Position numbers and translations under genes: made by a program. This document shows positions 45,201-53,280 of a stretch of 64,000 nt of DNA, piece by piece. Origin of the DNA: Amblyornis subalaris (lineage: Eukaryota > Chordata > Aves > Passeriformes > Ptilonorhynchidae); contig JACAXG010000071.1 of NCBI GenBank assembly GCA_018881555.1, positions 2,362,537 to 2,426,536 on the forward strand, given 5' to 3'. The notes under the pieces were generated by a model that was not told the origin of the DNA, ran no database searches, and was given only the letters and a program-made list of their open reading frames with translations. The first letter of the stretch is position 1. The number at the start of each line of letters is the position of its first letter.

Positions 45201-47654
45201 TGGGCAGTGTCTAACTCTTGCTAGCTGGCAGGCTCCTTGCCGGGGGAGGTGTTAGAGTNTGGGGGGTGCCTAGGGATCCACAAGGCTTGGGGAGAACTGG
45301 CCACACACAGCTGAGCTGAGACCCTGGAATACAGGATACCTCTTCCCCTCCACGAGCCCAGATTTGGAGTAGCCTGGTACAGCCTCACCTTCCAGCATCT
45401 TTAACTGTTTTATGTTTCTTTCCTATCTCCAAGGTCTTCCTCACGTTCCCCCAGTTATTCCTCCAAATCCTGCAAAAAAAGTCCTGGGAGTAGGAGTTCA
45501 AGGCCTCGTCGGAGCCCCAGTTACTCCCGCTACAGCCGTAGCAGGTACAGCTACCCCCTCATGTGGTATCTGCTGCCTACTCGTGTGTTATCTGCTGCCT
45601 CACACTTTCCCACTGTCCCCACCACCATCATGCTGGTGTGAGCTGTGGGCAGAGCATCAGGCTCTGGCTGGGTCTGCCCATGGCTTTCACTCCCCACACA
45701 GCCAGCAGCCCCTGCAGCAGGGCTGCAGCCCACGTCAGAGAGGGATCTGATTGCAGTAGGGGAAGACACTCTACTTTTTACAGTCACAGCTCTGCCAAAG
45801 AATTGTCATGCCCTAGGAAATGCCCCTGTTGTGAGGGCAGATGCCAGGTACCCTCGGGCTGGCAGTCACAGCCGTGCAGAGGGAAACTCAGTCCAGGCAC
45901 CTCTACTCCCTCCACATGCCATACAAAACACAATCTCACAGCTCAACCCTAGAGATGCCTTTGGCAGGTTTTCCTGGTAGCATCTCTGCTGCTGTGAACG
46001 TTTTGCAACCTCAAAATCTTACATTCCCAGGGTCGATTCTTGCAGGCTTTGACAATCCCTGTGCTGGTGAGGAGAACGCTTCCTGCATGCAAGGATCAGG
46101 CAGGCCCTTGACCTGCAACGTGTTGCTTTGCAGATGGCACTGAGCAGAGTGTATGAAGTCAGCCGCACTGCACAGAAGGGCCTGTGCTGACGTGTATGGG
46201 AATTTAACAAAAGAGAAAACCATAGCAACACCGGCACTCCTTCTGGCGAGGCTTGCGGAGCCCTGCAGGCCTACCAGGCCTTCAGCTCACGTGGGGCCTG
46301 CTGGCAGGGCTGTTCCTGCCACCTCCAGCAGCATGGCAAGAGCAATTCTACAGAGCTAAATACAGACTGCACCCACAGACACAGGTCCCTGGAGGCCATC
46401 TTAGCTTGGCAGTGCAGAGCCAAGCACTGGAACCCCCGGACACAATTAGTGGTGTCCATCTGTCCAGCCAGTGAAGTGTCTCTTTGTCCATCTACAAGAG
46501 TGCGCAGGGCTGATGCTACCAGAGTGCTTAGAGTTGTCCCTTTTGGAGCTGAGTGTCCTCTGCTCATCCGTGCCTTCATAGGTCATTGCCTCCATATCCC
46601 AAACCCCCTCCTCAAAGCCCCAGCAGTGACAGTTCCCAACCTGTGCCTTCTTCTCTTAGGGACCGCGATCGAGAGCACAAGTACAGCTCCAGCGAGAAGG
46701 AGTCGCACCGGGAGCGGCAGCGGCGGCGCCGCTCCTACTCCCCCCTGAGGAAACGCCGGAGAGACTCCCCCAGCCACCTCGAAGCTCGGCGCATCACAAG
46801 GTGAGGGGGCGCTGCCCCATCCTTTGGAGACAGGCTCCGCTGGCACTTCCCGGGGGGACGTGGGCTGTCCGTGCTTGGGTCCCAGCCCTTGCCAGAGGAG
46901 GTTTCTCCAGGAGACTGGTTTCCCTGAGCCTGATCAGCAGGCCCTTCCACCCCTCCCAGAGCTCGGGGATTTCCAGCTGGAGGCAGAGGGAGGATGGGGG
47001 GGTCTCAATTTACAGTAGCTGAAGGAAAAAAAGAAGTCAGAGCAGGGACTCAGGTGCCAGGAGCTCACAGGCTTTTATTTCACCCTCCCCTGTGATAAAT
47101 GTCCCACACTGCAGAGAATCAAATATTGACTCTAACCTTCACAGAGAGGGCTCTTTGGGACAACATCAGGCAGAGCCTAGCTTCAGACTTGGTGGTTGAG
47201 ACGTAACCCAGGGCTGTGGGGGTGGGTGGTTTGATCCCAAGGCTCGTCAGCTACCTGTTCTCTTTCTTGTTTTAAGCAAACACAATCACATTTTAGGGAG
47301 TGTTGTGCAGACTAAACAGTGCTTTTGGAGATTTCGGCCGTAAATCTGTCCTTGTGTTGCTGGTAACCCACATCTCTCTGTCCCCACAGTGCCCGCAAAC
47401 GCCCCATCCCCTACTACCGTCCCAGCCCCTCCTCCTCCAGCAGCGCCAGCAGCTATTCCTCCTGGTACAGCAGCTTCAGCCGCTCCCCGAGCCGGAGCCG
47501 GAGCTACTCCAGCTACCGGACGAGCAGGAGCCGCAGCTGGAGCAGCAGCAGCGCCGAGGGCAGGAGCCGCAGCCGGAGCTCGGGCCCCAGGAGCAGCCGC
47601 AGCAGGAGCAGGAGCTATGACTCAGGAGCCAGCTCCAACAGCCTGCGTCGTTAG
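6155..47654 (+). CDS. SRRM4: SRRM4 (nSR100), serine/arginine repetitive matrix protein 4; 13 coding exons
   Basis: The joined CDS is 6155-6285, 25662-25805, 27938-28018, 28883-28954, 30582-30608, 31079-31129, 33750-33842, 34809-34971, 43020-43357, 44957-45166, 45434-45544, 46660-46800 and 47390-47654. That is 1827 nt coding for 608 aa plus stop, against about 611 aa in human. All introns have GT...AG ends and phases agree throughout. The product is a nuclear SR-related protein that promotes inclusion of neural microexons by binding UGC-rich sites upstream of their 3' splice sites. Residues 1-43 are nearly identical to human as I recall it. Lysine-rich tracts and RS/SR repeats fill the middle, and a YDSGNDTSSPPSTQTSS block lies in exon 9. 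The conserved C-terminal eMIC region (about residues 495-533) spans exons 12-13, and the tail is RS-rich. The start ATG has a strong context (G at -3 and +4). Exon 2 is the least conserved piece. The gene is expected to be neural-restricted under REST control. Confidence 0.95.
17127..17230 (+). mobile_element. Ancient MIR-like SINE fragment
   Basis: The order of words matches the 3' half of the MIR consensus: AGCAAAGCATTTTACAAATATTA, then CCTCACAA, then ACTATTATTACACCCA, then an AGATG and GAAACTGA tail. In MIR this is the region running from 'GCNCTTTACA' through 'CCTCACAACAACCC' and 'ACTATTATTATCCCCATTTTACAGATGAGGAAACTGAGG'-like words. It is diverged and 5' truncated, as expected for an old amniote SINE. 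A repeat-library alignment would settle the subfamily. Confidence 0.6.
18289..18324. repeat. (GGAT)n microsatellite
   Basis: About eight GGAT units follow one another with one interruption (GGATT). It lies deep in SRRM4 intron 1. Confidence 0.9.
20561..20576. repeat. Short (TG)n run
   Basis: About seven TG dinucleotides in SRRM4 intron 1. It is too short to be remarkable but could be polymorphic. Confidence 0.6.
25662..25805 (+). CDS. SRRM4: SRRM4 coding exon 2 (residues 44-92, split ends)
   Basis: The acceptor follows TCTTGCCCGGCAG and the donor is CGCAG|GTAGGA. The 144-nt exon has phase 2 at both ends. It reads in frame from exon 1 and keeps weak landmarks of the mammalian exon (EKL, then EPxxTN), ending in an Arg-rich stretch (GRERRDRAHRRSR). 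It is the fastest-evolving SRRM4 exon here. An alternative GT ten bases earlier is a poor donor. Confidence 0.85.
25806..27937 (+). other. SRRM4: SRRM4 intron 2 with AT-rich conserved-looking block
   Basis: No exon is seen. The block at about 27290-27790 is markedly AT-rich, dense in TAATTA/CAATTA homeodomain-type words, and includes a perfect octamer ATGCAAAT at 27592-27599. It stands out sharply from the GC-rich flanks and is a candidate enhancer or splicing-regulatory region a few hundred bases upstream of exon 3. Confidence 0.7.
27938..28018 (+). CDS. SRRM4: SRRM4 coding exon 3 (residues 92-119)
   Basis: A C/T-rich acceptor (TCCCCCCCTCCTCAG) is followed by 81 nt and the donor GGAG|GTGAGG. 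It encodes an RGKKKKKKSGRKKRRR basic tract matching the human lysine-rich tract. Phase is 2 at both ends. The donor hexamer is also the first bases of a 69-bp minisatellite that fills the start of the next intron. Confidence 0.93.
28019..28645. repeat. 69-bp minisatellite starting at the exon 3 splice donor
   Basis: The word GAGGGAGCCAT recurs at 28021, 28090, 28332 and 28401. Adjacent complete copies are exactly 69 bases apart, followed by progressively diverged copies to about 28645. Each unit contains extra GTGAGG words (for example 28038 and 28072). Because 69 is divisible by three, several frames stay open and give spurious 23-residue repeat proteins. The assembly gap lies inside the array, so copy number is unknown. 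Confidence 0.9.
28116..28305. other. Assembly gap (190 N)
   Basis: A run of 190 N lies within the minisatellite. The spacing of repeat copies across it (242 bases between flanking copies, about 3.5 units) is not a multiple of 69, which suggests the gap length is an estimate. Confidence 0.95.
28883..28954 (+). CDS. SRRM4: SRRM4 coding exon 4 (residues 119-143)
   Basis: The acceptor is CACCTCCTCAG and the donor AACAG|GTATTT. The 72-nt exon, phase 2 at both ends, encodes SPSYSPSPVKKKKKKSSKK, essentially the human sequence. It continues the basic tract begun in exon 3. Confidence 0.95.
28955..30581 (+). other. SRRM4: SRRM4 intron 4
   Basis: 1.6 kb with no recognisable exon, repeat or RNA gene. 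It is moderately AT-rich from about 29450 to 29700. Confidence 0.75.
30582..30608 (+). CDS. SRRM4: SRRM4 coding exon 5, a 27-nt microexon (residues 143-152)
   Basis: The acceptor TGTGTCTTGCAG and the donor CACAG|GTAAGA flank only 27 nt, which encode R/LSSKKRRH/R. It aligns with the human segment between the two lysine/RS blocks and has phase 2 at both ends. A UGC lies within the last five bases of the intron. Being a microexon in the gene for the microexon regulator, it is a natural candidate for autoregulated splicing. Confidence 0.9.
30609..31078 (+). other. SRRM4: SRRM4 intron 5
   Basis: A short 470-base intron with ordinary sequence; no other feature seen. Confidence 0.75.
31079..31129 (+). 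CDS. SRRM4: SRRM4 coding exon 6 (residues 152-169)
   Basis: The acceptor CTTATTTAG and the donor AAACA|GTAAGT bound 51 nt that encode SSSSPKSKRKEERKHKK, close to human. The donor GT overlaps a CAG|TAA that would be a stop if the exon were read through, so intron 6 retention would end the protein here. Phase is 2 at both ends. Confidence 0.93.
31130..33749 (+). other. SRRM4: SRRM4 intron 6
   Basis: 2.6 kb with no recognised exon. A phrase near 33280-33390 vaguely recalls the 3' part of avian CR1 elements but is too diverged to call. Confidence 0.7.
33750..33842 (+). CDS. SRRM4: SRRM4 coding exon 7 (residues 169-200)
   Basis: The acceptor is TTTCTGCTTCTTAAAG and the donor AGCAG|GTAACG. The 93-nt exon, phase 2 at both ends, encodes SRGRARKSHRHRRCHSRSES, matching the human RPRKSHRHR...SRS block. 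It is GC- and CpG-rich, unlike its intron surroundings. Confidence 0.94.
33843..34808 (+). other. SRRM4: SRRM4 intron 7
   Basis: 966 bases with no further feature recognised. Confidence 0.75.
34809..34971 (+). CDS. SRRM4: SRRM4 coding exon 8 (residues 200-254)
   Basis: The acceptor TCTTCTGGAG is chosen because it keeps the HR that opens the human exon (R/HRARSREEGHKTRRRHS). A second AG lies 6 nt downstream, after GCACAG, and would remove two residues in frame. The donor is GAAGTA|GTAAGT in phase 0. The exon is 163 nt and not symmetric. The second half (ITAKRSSSAEIQASQ...) is less conserved. Confidence 0.92.
36802..37128 (+). other. Unassigned 108-codon open frame inside SRRM4 intron 8
   Basis: It runs from ATG to TGA in a balanced-composition stretch, with a non-repetitive protein-like translation (starts MSLNKVIKYHVLKTGKGKMK). 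I do not recognise any family. It has no flanking splice sites linking it to SRRM4 in frame that I would trust, and no poly-A tail suggesting a retrocopy. A frame of this length is expected by chance several times in 64 kb, so it may be meaningless. Confidence 0.15.
42290..42905. repeat. Pyrimidine-rich zone with (TTTC)n microsatellite
   Basis: Runs of T and C dominate, especially at 42301-42365 and 42800-42900, with uninterrupted TTTC units at about 42837-42866. It lies upstream of the exon 9 acceptor and resembles clusters bound by PTB proteins; binding is inference. Confidence 0.8.
43020..43357 (+). CDS. SRRM4: SRRM4 coding exon 9 (residues 255-367), largest exon
   Basis: The acceptor is TTTTTTGCTTTCAG and the donor CGAAG|GTCAGT. 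The 338-nt exon starts in phase 0 and ends in phase 2. It encodes SGSSADLFTKTDSPP, then EYDSGNDTSSPPSTQTSS (identical to human as I recall it), then SDNSSDSGNSFT and ENLSP. It is serine-rich rather than basic. A UGC sits between the T-run and the AG. Confidence 0.95.
43358..44956 (+). other. SRRM4: SRRM4 intron 9
   Basis: 1.6 kb with no recognised exon. A GCGCTGTCC word at about 44488 is half of a reverse RE1, but the second half is absent. Confidence 0.75.
44957..45166 (+). CDS. SRRM4: SRRM4 coding exon 10 (residues 367-437)
   Basis: The start is set by phase and by alignment of R-GYLSSCLSSEEKK with the human RGFQSPCLECAEVKK. The acceptor ATATATGTTCACAG has an unusually poor pyrimidine tract. 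The exon then encodes an SR-rich block (CSRSESCTSTGRSSPGSSRS, then ASPRYSRSRSCSSGKR) and ends AAAGAG|GTAAGG. It is 210 nt with phase 2 at both ends. Other nearby AGs break the frame. Confidence 0.88.
45434..45544 (+). CDS. SRRM4: SRRM4 coding exon 11 (residues 437-474)
   Basis: The acceptor CCTATCTCCAAG and the donor AGCAG|GTACAG bound 111 nt, phase 2 at both ends. It encodes SSSRSPSYSSKSCKKSP and RRSPSYSRYSRS, an RS domain matching human. The preceding intron is only 267 bases. Confidence 0.94.
45545..46659 (+). other. SRRM4: SRRM4 intron 11
   Basis: 1.1 kb with no further feature recognised. Confidence 0.75.
46660..46800 (+). CDS. SRRM4: SRRM4 coding exon 12 (residues 474-521), first part of eMIC
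   Basis: The acceptor GCCTTCTTCTCTTAG and the donor ACAAG|GTGAGG bound 141 nt, phase 2 at both ends. It encodes a charged D/E/R stretch and then RRRRSYSPLRKRRRDSPSHL and EARRIT. This is nearly invariant in vertebrate SRRM4 and forms most of the 'enhancer of microexons' (eMIC) region needed for microexon inclusion. Confidence 0.96.
46801..47389 (+). other. SRRM4: SRRM4 intron 12, splitting the eMIC region
   Basis: 589 bases between the two exons that together code for the eMIC region. The acceptor is CTCTCTGTCCCCACAG. No other feature seen. Confidence 0.8.
47390..47654 (+). CDS. SRRM4: SRRM4 coding exon 13 with stop (residues 521-608)
   Basis: It opens with S/ARKRPIPYYRPSPSSS, the second half of the eMIC region. 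It continues as a serine/arginine tail (SRSPSRSRSYSSYRTSRSRS, then EGRSRSRSSG) and ends NSLRR-TAG. The human protein ends in a similar ...STRR. The true frame has no internal ATG, so longer ATG-started frames overlapping it (for example from 47389) are wrong frames. Confidence 0.95.
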
Positions 47655-50273
47655 GGAGTGCCGCTGCTGCCTGACACCGGGAGCCGGCGTCACCGCCGCA
47701 TTCCTGGCATTCTCCGCTTCCTTCCCACCTACCTGGCCATCGATAGCAATCATCCCCGATACTGATGTGGTGGCATTGCCGGGTCCCCCTTCCCCGGTTC
47801 AGAGTAAGAGCCCTGGAGCGCCTGGTGCAGCCCCTTCACCCGTCACGGAGTGGGTGGATCAGTCCCAGCTCCCCAGGCGGGGCTGGAAGAAGGGTCGGTG
47901 CTTTACAGAGGGTCTGTCACAGCAGACCTGCTCCATCCTCCCCGANGCTCCCATCTCCCCATTGCTACTGCTCTCCAAAGCACTACCAGCTGGTCCAAAG
48001 CAAAGAATTCTGCTCCTTGCTCTTCTGACAAACCAAGAACCAACAAAGTAACTTCTGTTGGAGGGACAGACCCTCCTGTTACGGAGGAGTTTGCTGGAAA
48101 GCTTNGGTGATGAGGGGGATGAGTGTCCCCACCAAGGCAAATATCAGGTCCCTTGGTCTCTCCTCCAGAGTTGCTGCCCGCTCTGCAGAGAAAATATTTA
48201 TTTATTGCCAGTCAGCCAGTCCCTGCTATAAATAGAAGGCTAGAAATCCCTCCTGATCTAATTCCTGAGGAAAAAAAGGCTGTTTGCTCTTTTTCCTGCC
48301 CTTTCCTACCAGGTAGCAGCACCTTTTGCAGGGTTGTTTTATTCCCCCAGCACTGACTTGTTTGCAAACAACCTGCTGAGGTCTGAAGCAGATGTGGGGC
48401 TGGTGAGGTACAAGGCAGAGGGGAGGTGGTGCCATGCTGCACTCCGAGGGCCCGGCCACGGTGTGGGAGGCAGGGGCCATGGAGTTCCATTCTTGGAGGA
48501 AGCCTTGGGCAGTTTGGGTTTAGGTTTTTCTAAAGGGAGCGTTGCCGTTGCTGGTGGGACCAGAGGGAGGTGCAGACATAGCCCAGTTGTGGGGTGCAGT
48601 GAGAGCACGCAGGGTTAAAAGGGCACTGCATCAGCCAGGGGACCCCCACTCCCTCGAAACACNCAGCAGTTTGAAGCAGGATTTCAGGAAATCCTCTCTC
48701 CTTGAGCCNCTGTGGCTGCCCTGAGGCCGGATGAGCAGCACAGCAGCACGGTCCCAGCGCCAGTGCCAGGCTGCAGCAGGATGCACTCGTGCCCAGTTTG
48801 TTACTGGGAGGCCNGAGCAGTGCAGGGAGACAGGAAAGGCCCCCCACTAATTGCCTGTTTTTCCAGGGAGCCACAGGCCGCCCTGGGCCCTGGGGTTTTG
48901 TCTCCCTGCCAGCCCAGCTGCCTGCGCAATTACTCTGTTTTGCCGAGTAACAAAGGCTTCTCCCAGCACAGGCTGGGCTGGTGCTGAGGAGTTTATTTCT
49001 CTTACAACACCTGGGTGCTTAGAGACGCTAATTTGGGNTTAAGACTTCCCTCCCTCCCTTTTTCCATCCCCTCCCCTTCCATCCTGCATGATTATTAACG
49101 AGTTTGNGCTTAATGAGTCAAGGAGGTGTGTTGTTTTAAGTATCACAGAAGAGGGCTGAGTGGAGCCACCATCTGCGGGAGGAGGAGAGGGGGTAGAAAG
49201 GAATGCAACACCCCCCCCATCTAAAGAGTTACCTACAGGAGCCCCTGGCAGCAGGAAAAGGGACAAAGCAGAAGTGGAGGAAGGCCAAGTGGCAGTGAAG
49301 TGTTGTGGTGGAACTGCATGATCGCCTCAGCAAGCCTATAAATCTGTTTTCTGTTGGAAAGTACAGCAGCACAGGCTGGAATTCCATCTGGGTGGTACAA
49401 TGGGAAGTTTTATGTCAGGGACCTCTTTCCCAGTATCCTTCCTAGTGCTCATCCCCCTCGTCCTGTGCCTTCAATGCCCAAAGCTCCCCTTTTTCCCANA
49501 CCCTTATCCCCCGCCTTGCTCTCTGCAGGCAATGTGAGGGGGAGGGTGGCTGAGGCAGAGTTGGGCTCTGGTTGGTGGCTTGGTGGGGAATGTGTGCATC
49601 TCCTGGGAAGAGCCTTTCCAGGACACACAGAGAAGCATTCCTTGTAGGGCTGAGCAAATGCTCCAGGGCTGTGGTTGAGGGATCAAAGACAGGATGCCAC
49701 TGCCTCTCCTCCTGCGCTGGCCCTGACAGTGGCCCTTTGGCCACCCTCTGCAGTGAGCTCCCTCTCAAAAGGGCTGAAAACCTCATGCTTCTTCCCCAAA
49801 GAGTGTCTCCCAGTTTGTCGCTGAAACGCCCTGTCCTTCTGCTCCCTGGGAAGATCCAAAGGCAGTGATGGGAACCCAGACCTACCCAGCTCTACCAGCN
49901 TTTCAGGAGCAGCCTCCTGCCCCTTAGCACCCCATAACGCACACGCGNAGCTGTAGCAAGGAAGCAGCGAGCTGGAAGATCCAAAACTAGGAAAGAAAAG
50001 AAGAGGGGCTTTGTGCAACTGGTGTAAATACCAAACACACACTAACTGGAGTCCTCATGGCTGAGGACAGAAGATGGAAGCACCACACCAGGGTCAGCAG
50101 CATCCACCCCCCATGGGTGAGGAGATGACCCCGACGGTTGTGTGGGGCTGACGGCAGCTCCCGCACCCATCCAGCTGATCNCTACTTCAAGGACTGCCTC
50201 CTCCTGTACAGTCCACGGCAGCTAAACGCTCCTGGGGTTTCCCAAGCAGACTTGCNTTGGAGTAAACCTCTTA

Positions 50274-50310
50274 AATTATTTATTTATTTATTTAATTATT
50301 ATTATTATTC
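50274..50310. repeat. (TTAT)n/(TTA)n AT-rich repeat
   Basis: TTAT units pass into TTA units, followed by more T-rich sequence to about 50410. It contains several ATTTA words and could act as an AU-rich element if transcribed in the SRRM4 3' UTR. Confidence 0.8.
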
Positions 50311-50409
50311 TATTTTTAATTGTATGTCAGAATGGATGCAGGTTGTCACCGTTATTTATTCTATTTTTTTTTTCCTAACATTAAGTTATTTTTGGATCTG
50401 TTTGTTTGT

Positions 50410-50880
50410 TTAATTGTATCCATGCCGCCGGTCTCGTGTAAGGGTTTACAGCTCTGGCCCCTCTCATGAGGTGGCCGGAGGAGTGACGGTCACTCCTGCC
50501 AGCGTGTCCCTTGGTGCTCTCCGGAGCAGGGCGGAGAGCACAGGACGGACGAAGGGACGCAGGGCAGAGCTGTGTGTTTTCACGTTAAAATCCAGGGTTT
50601 CTCGTTAGATTTGTGCAGGAATGTGACGGGTGTGACCGCAGACGCGGGGCTGGGGCGTGTCGGAGGTGAGGCGGGGGTCTGCTGGCCGGCACCGGGAGGT
50701 GTCGCGGTGCGCGCCGGCCGCCAGCTGGCCCCGCGCTGTTTGCCTTGGCTCCGCCGCCAGCGCTCAACCCGAAACCCGCCCGCTCCGCGCACCAGCCGCT
50801 GCTTTCCCGGGGAGGATGCCGTCGCCAGGACTCCCCTGCCGTGTTTATCCCCGCGCAGCGACCCACCCATGGGAAAACTG
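50410..50880. other. CpG-rich island within the probable SRRM4 3' UTR
   Basis: CpG density rises sharply between an AT-rich repeat and a TG repeat, including runs such as GCGCGCCGGCCGCC around 50710. No TATA box or coding exon is evident. It may be an orphan CpG island, a distal HSPB8 element, or just a GC-biased patch. Confidence 0.55.
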
Positions 50881-50960
50881 AAGACATGAGACTGTGAGAG
50901 AGTGATCCCTGCGGAAGGTCCTTGCAAAATCCAGCCTCTGGTGACGGACCTGACCAAGTC

Positions 50961-50978
50961 TGTGTGTGTGTGTGTGTG
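50961..50978. repeat. (TG)n microsatellite
   Basis: Nine TG dinucleotides in a row, then alternating purine-pyrimidine sequence (CACGTGTGCATATACATGTG) to about 50999. Confidence 0.85.
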
Positions 50979-51822
50979 CACGTGTGCATATACATGTGAG
51001 TTTCCCTCGGTGTTATTTATTTTTTAACTTATTTAAGAATTTTAGTACAACGTTTAGTACACCCTCCCTGTCAGTGGACGACTGGGATTTCTGTGGGTTT
51101 GCGTGAAGCCTGTGAACTTTTCTGTCTCTGTGCCTTTTGCCAGTGCTTTTTTCTTTTTAATGTTGTTTCTCTTATCCACTGCTTTTATGGATTTTTGCTC
51201 TGCATTCAGCATCTCAGATGGCTGCAGGTGCTCTCTGCAAAGAGTAGGTTCACCTGCTGGAAAGGCAGCTTGGTCATTTTGGTGTTGGTGAATCGCTGTT
51301 GTGGTCAGACACACAAAGGATGTTCAGGGCTGGCCACAGCATCAGGATATCTTGGCCTCTTTTTGGCAGCCCTGTCTCAAAGGGCTTTGCTTTCCTCACA
51401 CTCGAAGGCTCTTTCCTACCCGTGGTTTTGATTNCATCCCACAAGCACCCCAGTTGCCTTTCCCTGGCAGAGGACATGTCGCAGCACCCACTCCCAAATG
51501 TCCCCCTGATCCCAGAGCCGTCAGCTCTCCTCATTCACTGGGTCTGTCTTGGCTCTGGGTTTGTCTCACCAAGGGAGGCTCATCCCACGTCTCCCAACCC
51601 CAGGCTCCAGAAAATCCAACACCCTCTGCAGGTTTGCTGGGAAGCAAAGATAAGGGATGTTTCAAAGCAATGTTCTGTTCTTTCTTTTCTTCATAGGTTG
51701 CAGCACTCGGCTGAGCTTTGCTTTATGTTGACTGCAATTTTCTCAATGTCTTTGCTGTTTTGGGGACTGAATTTGTACCAAACTTGTCTGCAACAGCCAG
51801 TCACTGTTATTTTGCTATGCAT

Positions 51823-51830
51823 TGTACATA
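51823..51830 (+). promoter_or_regulatory. SRRM4: Pumilio response element-like TGTACATA in 3' UTR
   Basis: It is an exact match to UGUANAUA. It lies in a block (about 51690-51960) that is AT-rich and looks constrained compared with its GC-rich flanks. Function requires that this segment is in the mature mRNA. Confidence 0.45.
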
Positions 51831-53257
51831 TATTGAACAGGCTGAGAGGACTTGGCCTCTATTTAATATTTATTTCTTCTATTTATTAAGCATTGCTTTA
51901 AAAAAAGCTATTTGGGTCATGCTGTTGGGTCCATGAAGGTCTTTGAAGTGTTGCCATATATGTTGAAGAGAGGAGGGCAAATTTGGCTCATTTGAACCTC
52001 ACCACCAGTGATTTAGAGAGGAACCTCATTGTGATGGAGATGGGGCAAGGCAGGGGAAAATTCTCCATCTCCTTGAACCAGCTTCTGTTGACAAATCACA
52101 TCCCCCTGAAAGGTGCAGAGGTGACAGGCCAGCTCTGGTGAAGGAATAACCCTGCTCCTCTTCCTCTGCCATGCGGCGTAGGGTTGCTTGGATCACCAAA
52201 AATCCCTGGAGATCTTTGATCTCCCACTTCTGGTCCCCTCTCCCCTCTGGGGGAAGGGGACACTTGTCACCTTTTGCATCAATGATGAGGAAGGGGAGAG
52301 GATTGAAGTGACTGGCCATGGTCTCTGCCAGGAAGCAAGGATGTCCACCCTGCCCCATCCTGAGACCCTCGTGCCGTGTCCTGCTTTTCCCCCTTTCCCG
52401 AGCTTTGTGCCAGAGCCAGTAGCTTTGCCCAGATGTGAGCTCGGTAGCCAGGGCAGGCCTAGGGAGGTCCCTCCTGTTGCCTCCAACATGAGCAGAGCTT
52501 GCTGCAGGCATCCTCCCCCAGCTTTGAAAAGAGATTGAGATGTGCAAAAAATCACACCCTGCCCCAGCGTGGCTCCACCAACGCCGCAGCCGCTGTTCTG
52601 TTCACTCGAGTGGGAGGTGTTTGTGCTCCATGGGCAGAGCTGCCTGTGCTGGTGGAGTATGGACGTGGCTCTAGCATCAGCAGGCGAGCGCCCAGCGCTG
52701 GGCTGTTCCCACAGGGCTGTCCAGGAACTGCCNAGCGCTCAGCCTGGGGGCTATCGGTTTGAGGAAGGGACAGACTCAGGTGCCTAAGTGAAGACTTTAC
52801 CCTTTAGTGTCTGGTGGGGTTTTGTTACCTCTTCACCAGAGAATAAATAGTTCTCATGATTTTGCTGCTACCTGGAAGTTTGCACATGACTGGGAGGGTC
52901 CCCAAAGCACAGGTACATCCACTGTTGTAGCAGCAGCGTCGTGGTCAAGTATCCCAACTTTTGGGCTGTTGCTTAGAGAACACCCCCCTCACCAGCCCAG
53001 GGCAGCTCTCCTGTCTCCAGGGCATTCAAAACCCAGGGCATGAGAAGATTTAGAACAAAAGCCAAGACATGAGAAAAGCCTCGTGGGAAATGGTGTCTCT
53101 GTTTTCTCCCCATTGGTTGATTCCACCCCAAACGACACCGGCACATCTGTTCGTTTGAGTTCATTGTAAAGCTCCCCTTGCTTTCCATCCACATGTGTTC
53201 TGTATCCTTTAGTCTTCCTGGGTGTTTGAGTTGTTAGCCTGGTTAGAAAAAGGTTCC

Positions 53258-53263
53258 AATAAA
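53258..53263 (+). terminator. SRRM4: Candidate SRRM4 polyadenylation signal
   Basis: AATAAA is followed within 15-80 bases by T-rich and GTGTGCGGTGGG-like downstream elements. It is the last good hexamer before the intergenic gap to HSPB8. Confidence 0.55.
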
Positions 53264-53280
53264 GGTTCGGACAGTATTTC

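Larger units (their letters stand above)
47655..53280 (+). other. SRRM4: Probable SRRM4 3' UTR (about 5.6 kb)
   Basis: After the stop codon there is no further gene until HSPB8. The best terminal poly-A signal is AATAAA at 53258-53263, followed by a GT/T-rich stretch; an earlier AATAAA lies at 52842-52847. The human SRRM4 mRNA also has a 3' UTR of several kb, so the extent is plausible. It holds a TTA/TTAT repeat (50274-50310), a CpG-rich patch (50410-50880), a TG repeat (50961-50978), two GTGCCTT miR-124-type seed matches (49465, 51130) and a Pumilio-type TGTACATA (51823-51830). Confidence 0.6.

Noticed and set aside
47389..48051. 220-codon + strand frame and a 106-codon frame (47300-47620) over SRRM4 exon 13
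   Set aside because: They are alternate frames of the AGC/CGG-rich RS-coding exon. The spliced frame gives the conserved ARKRPIPYYRPSP and ends at 47654.
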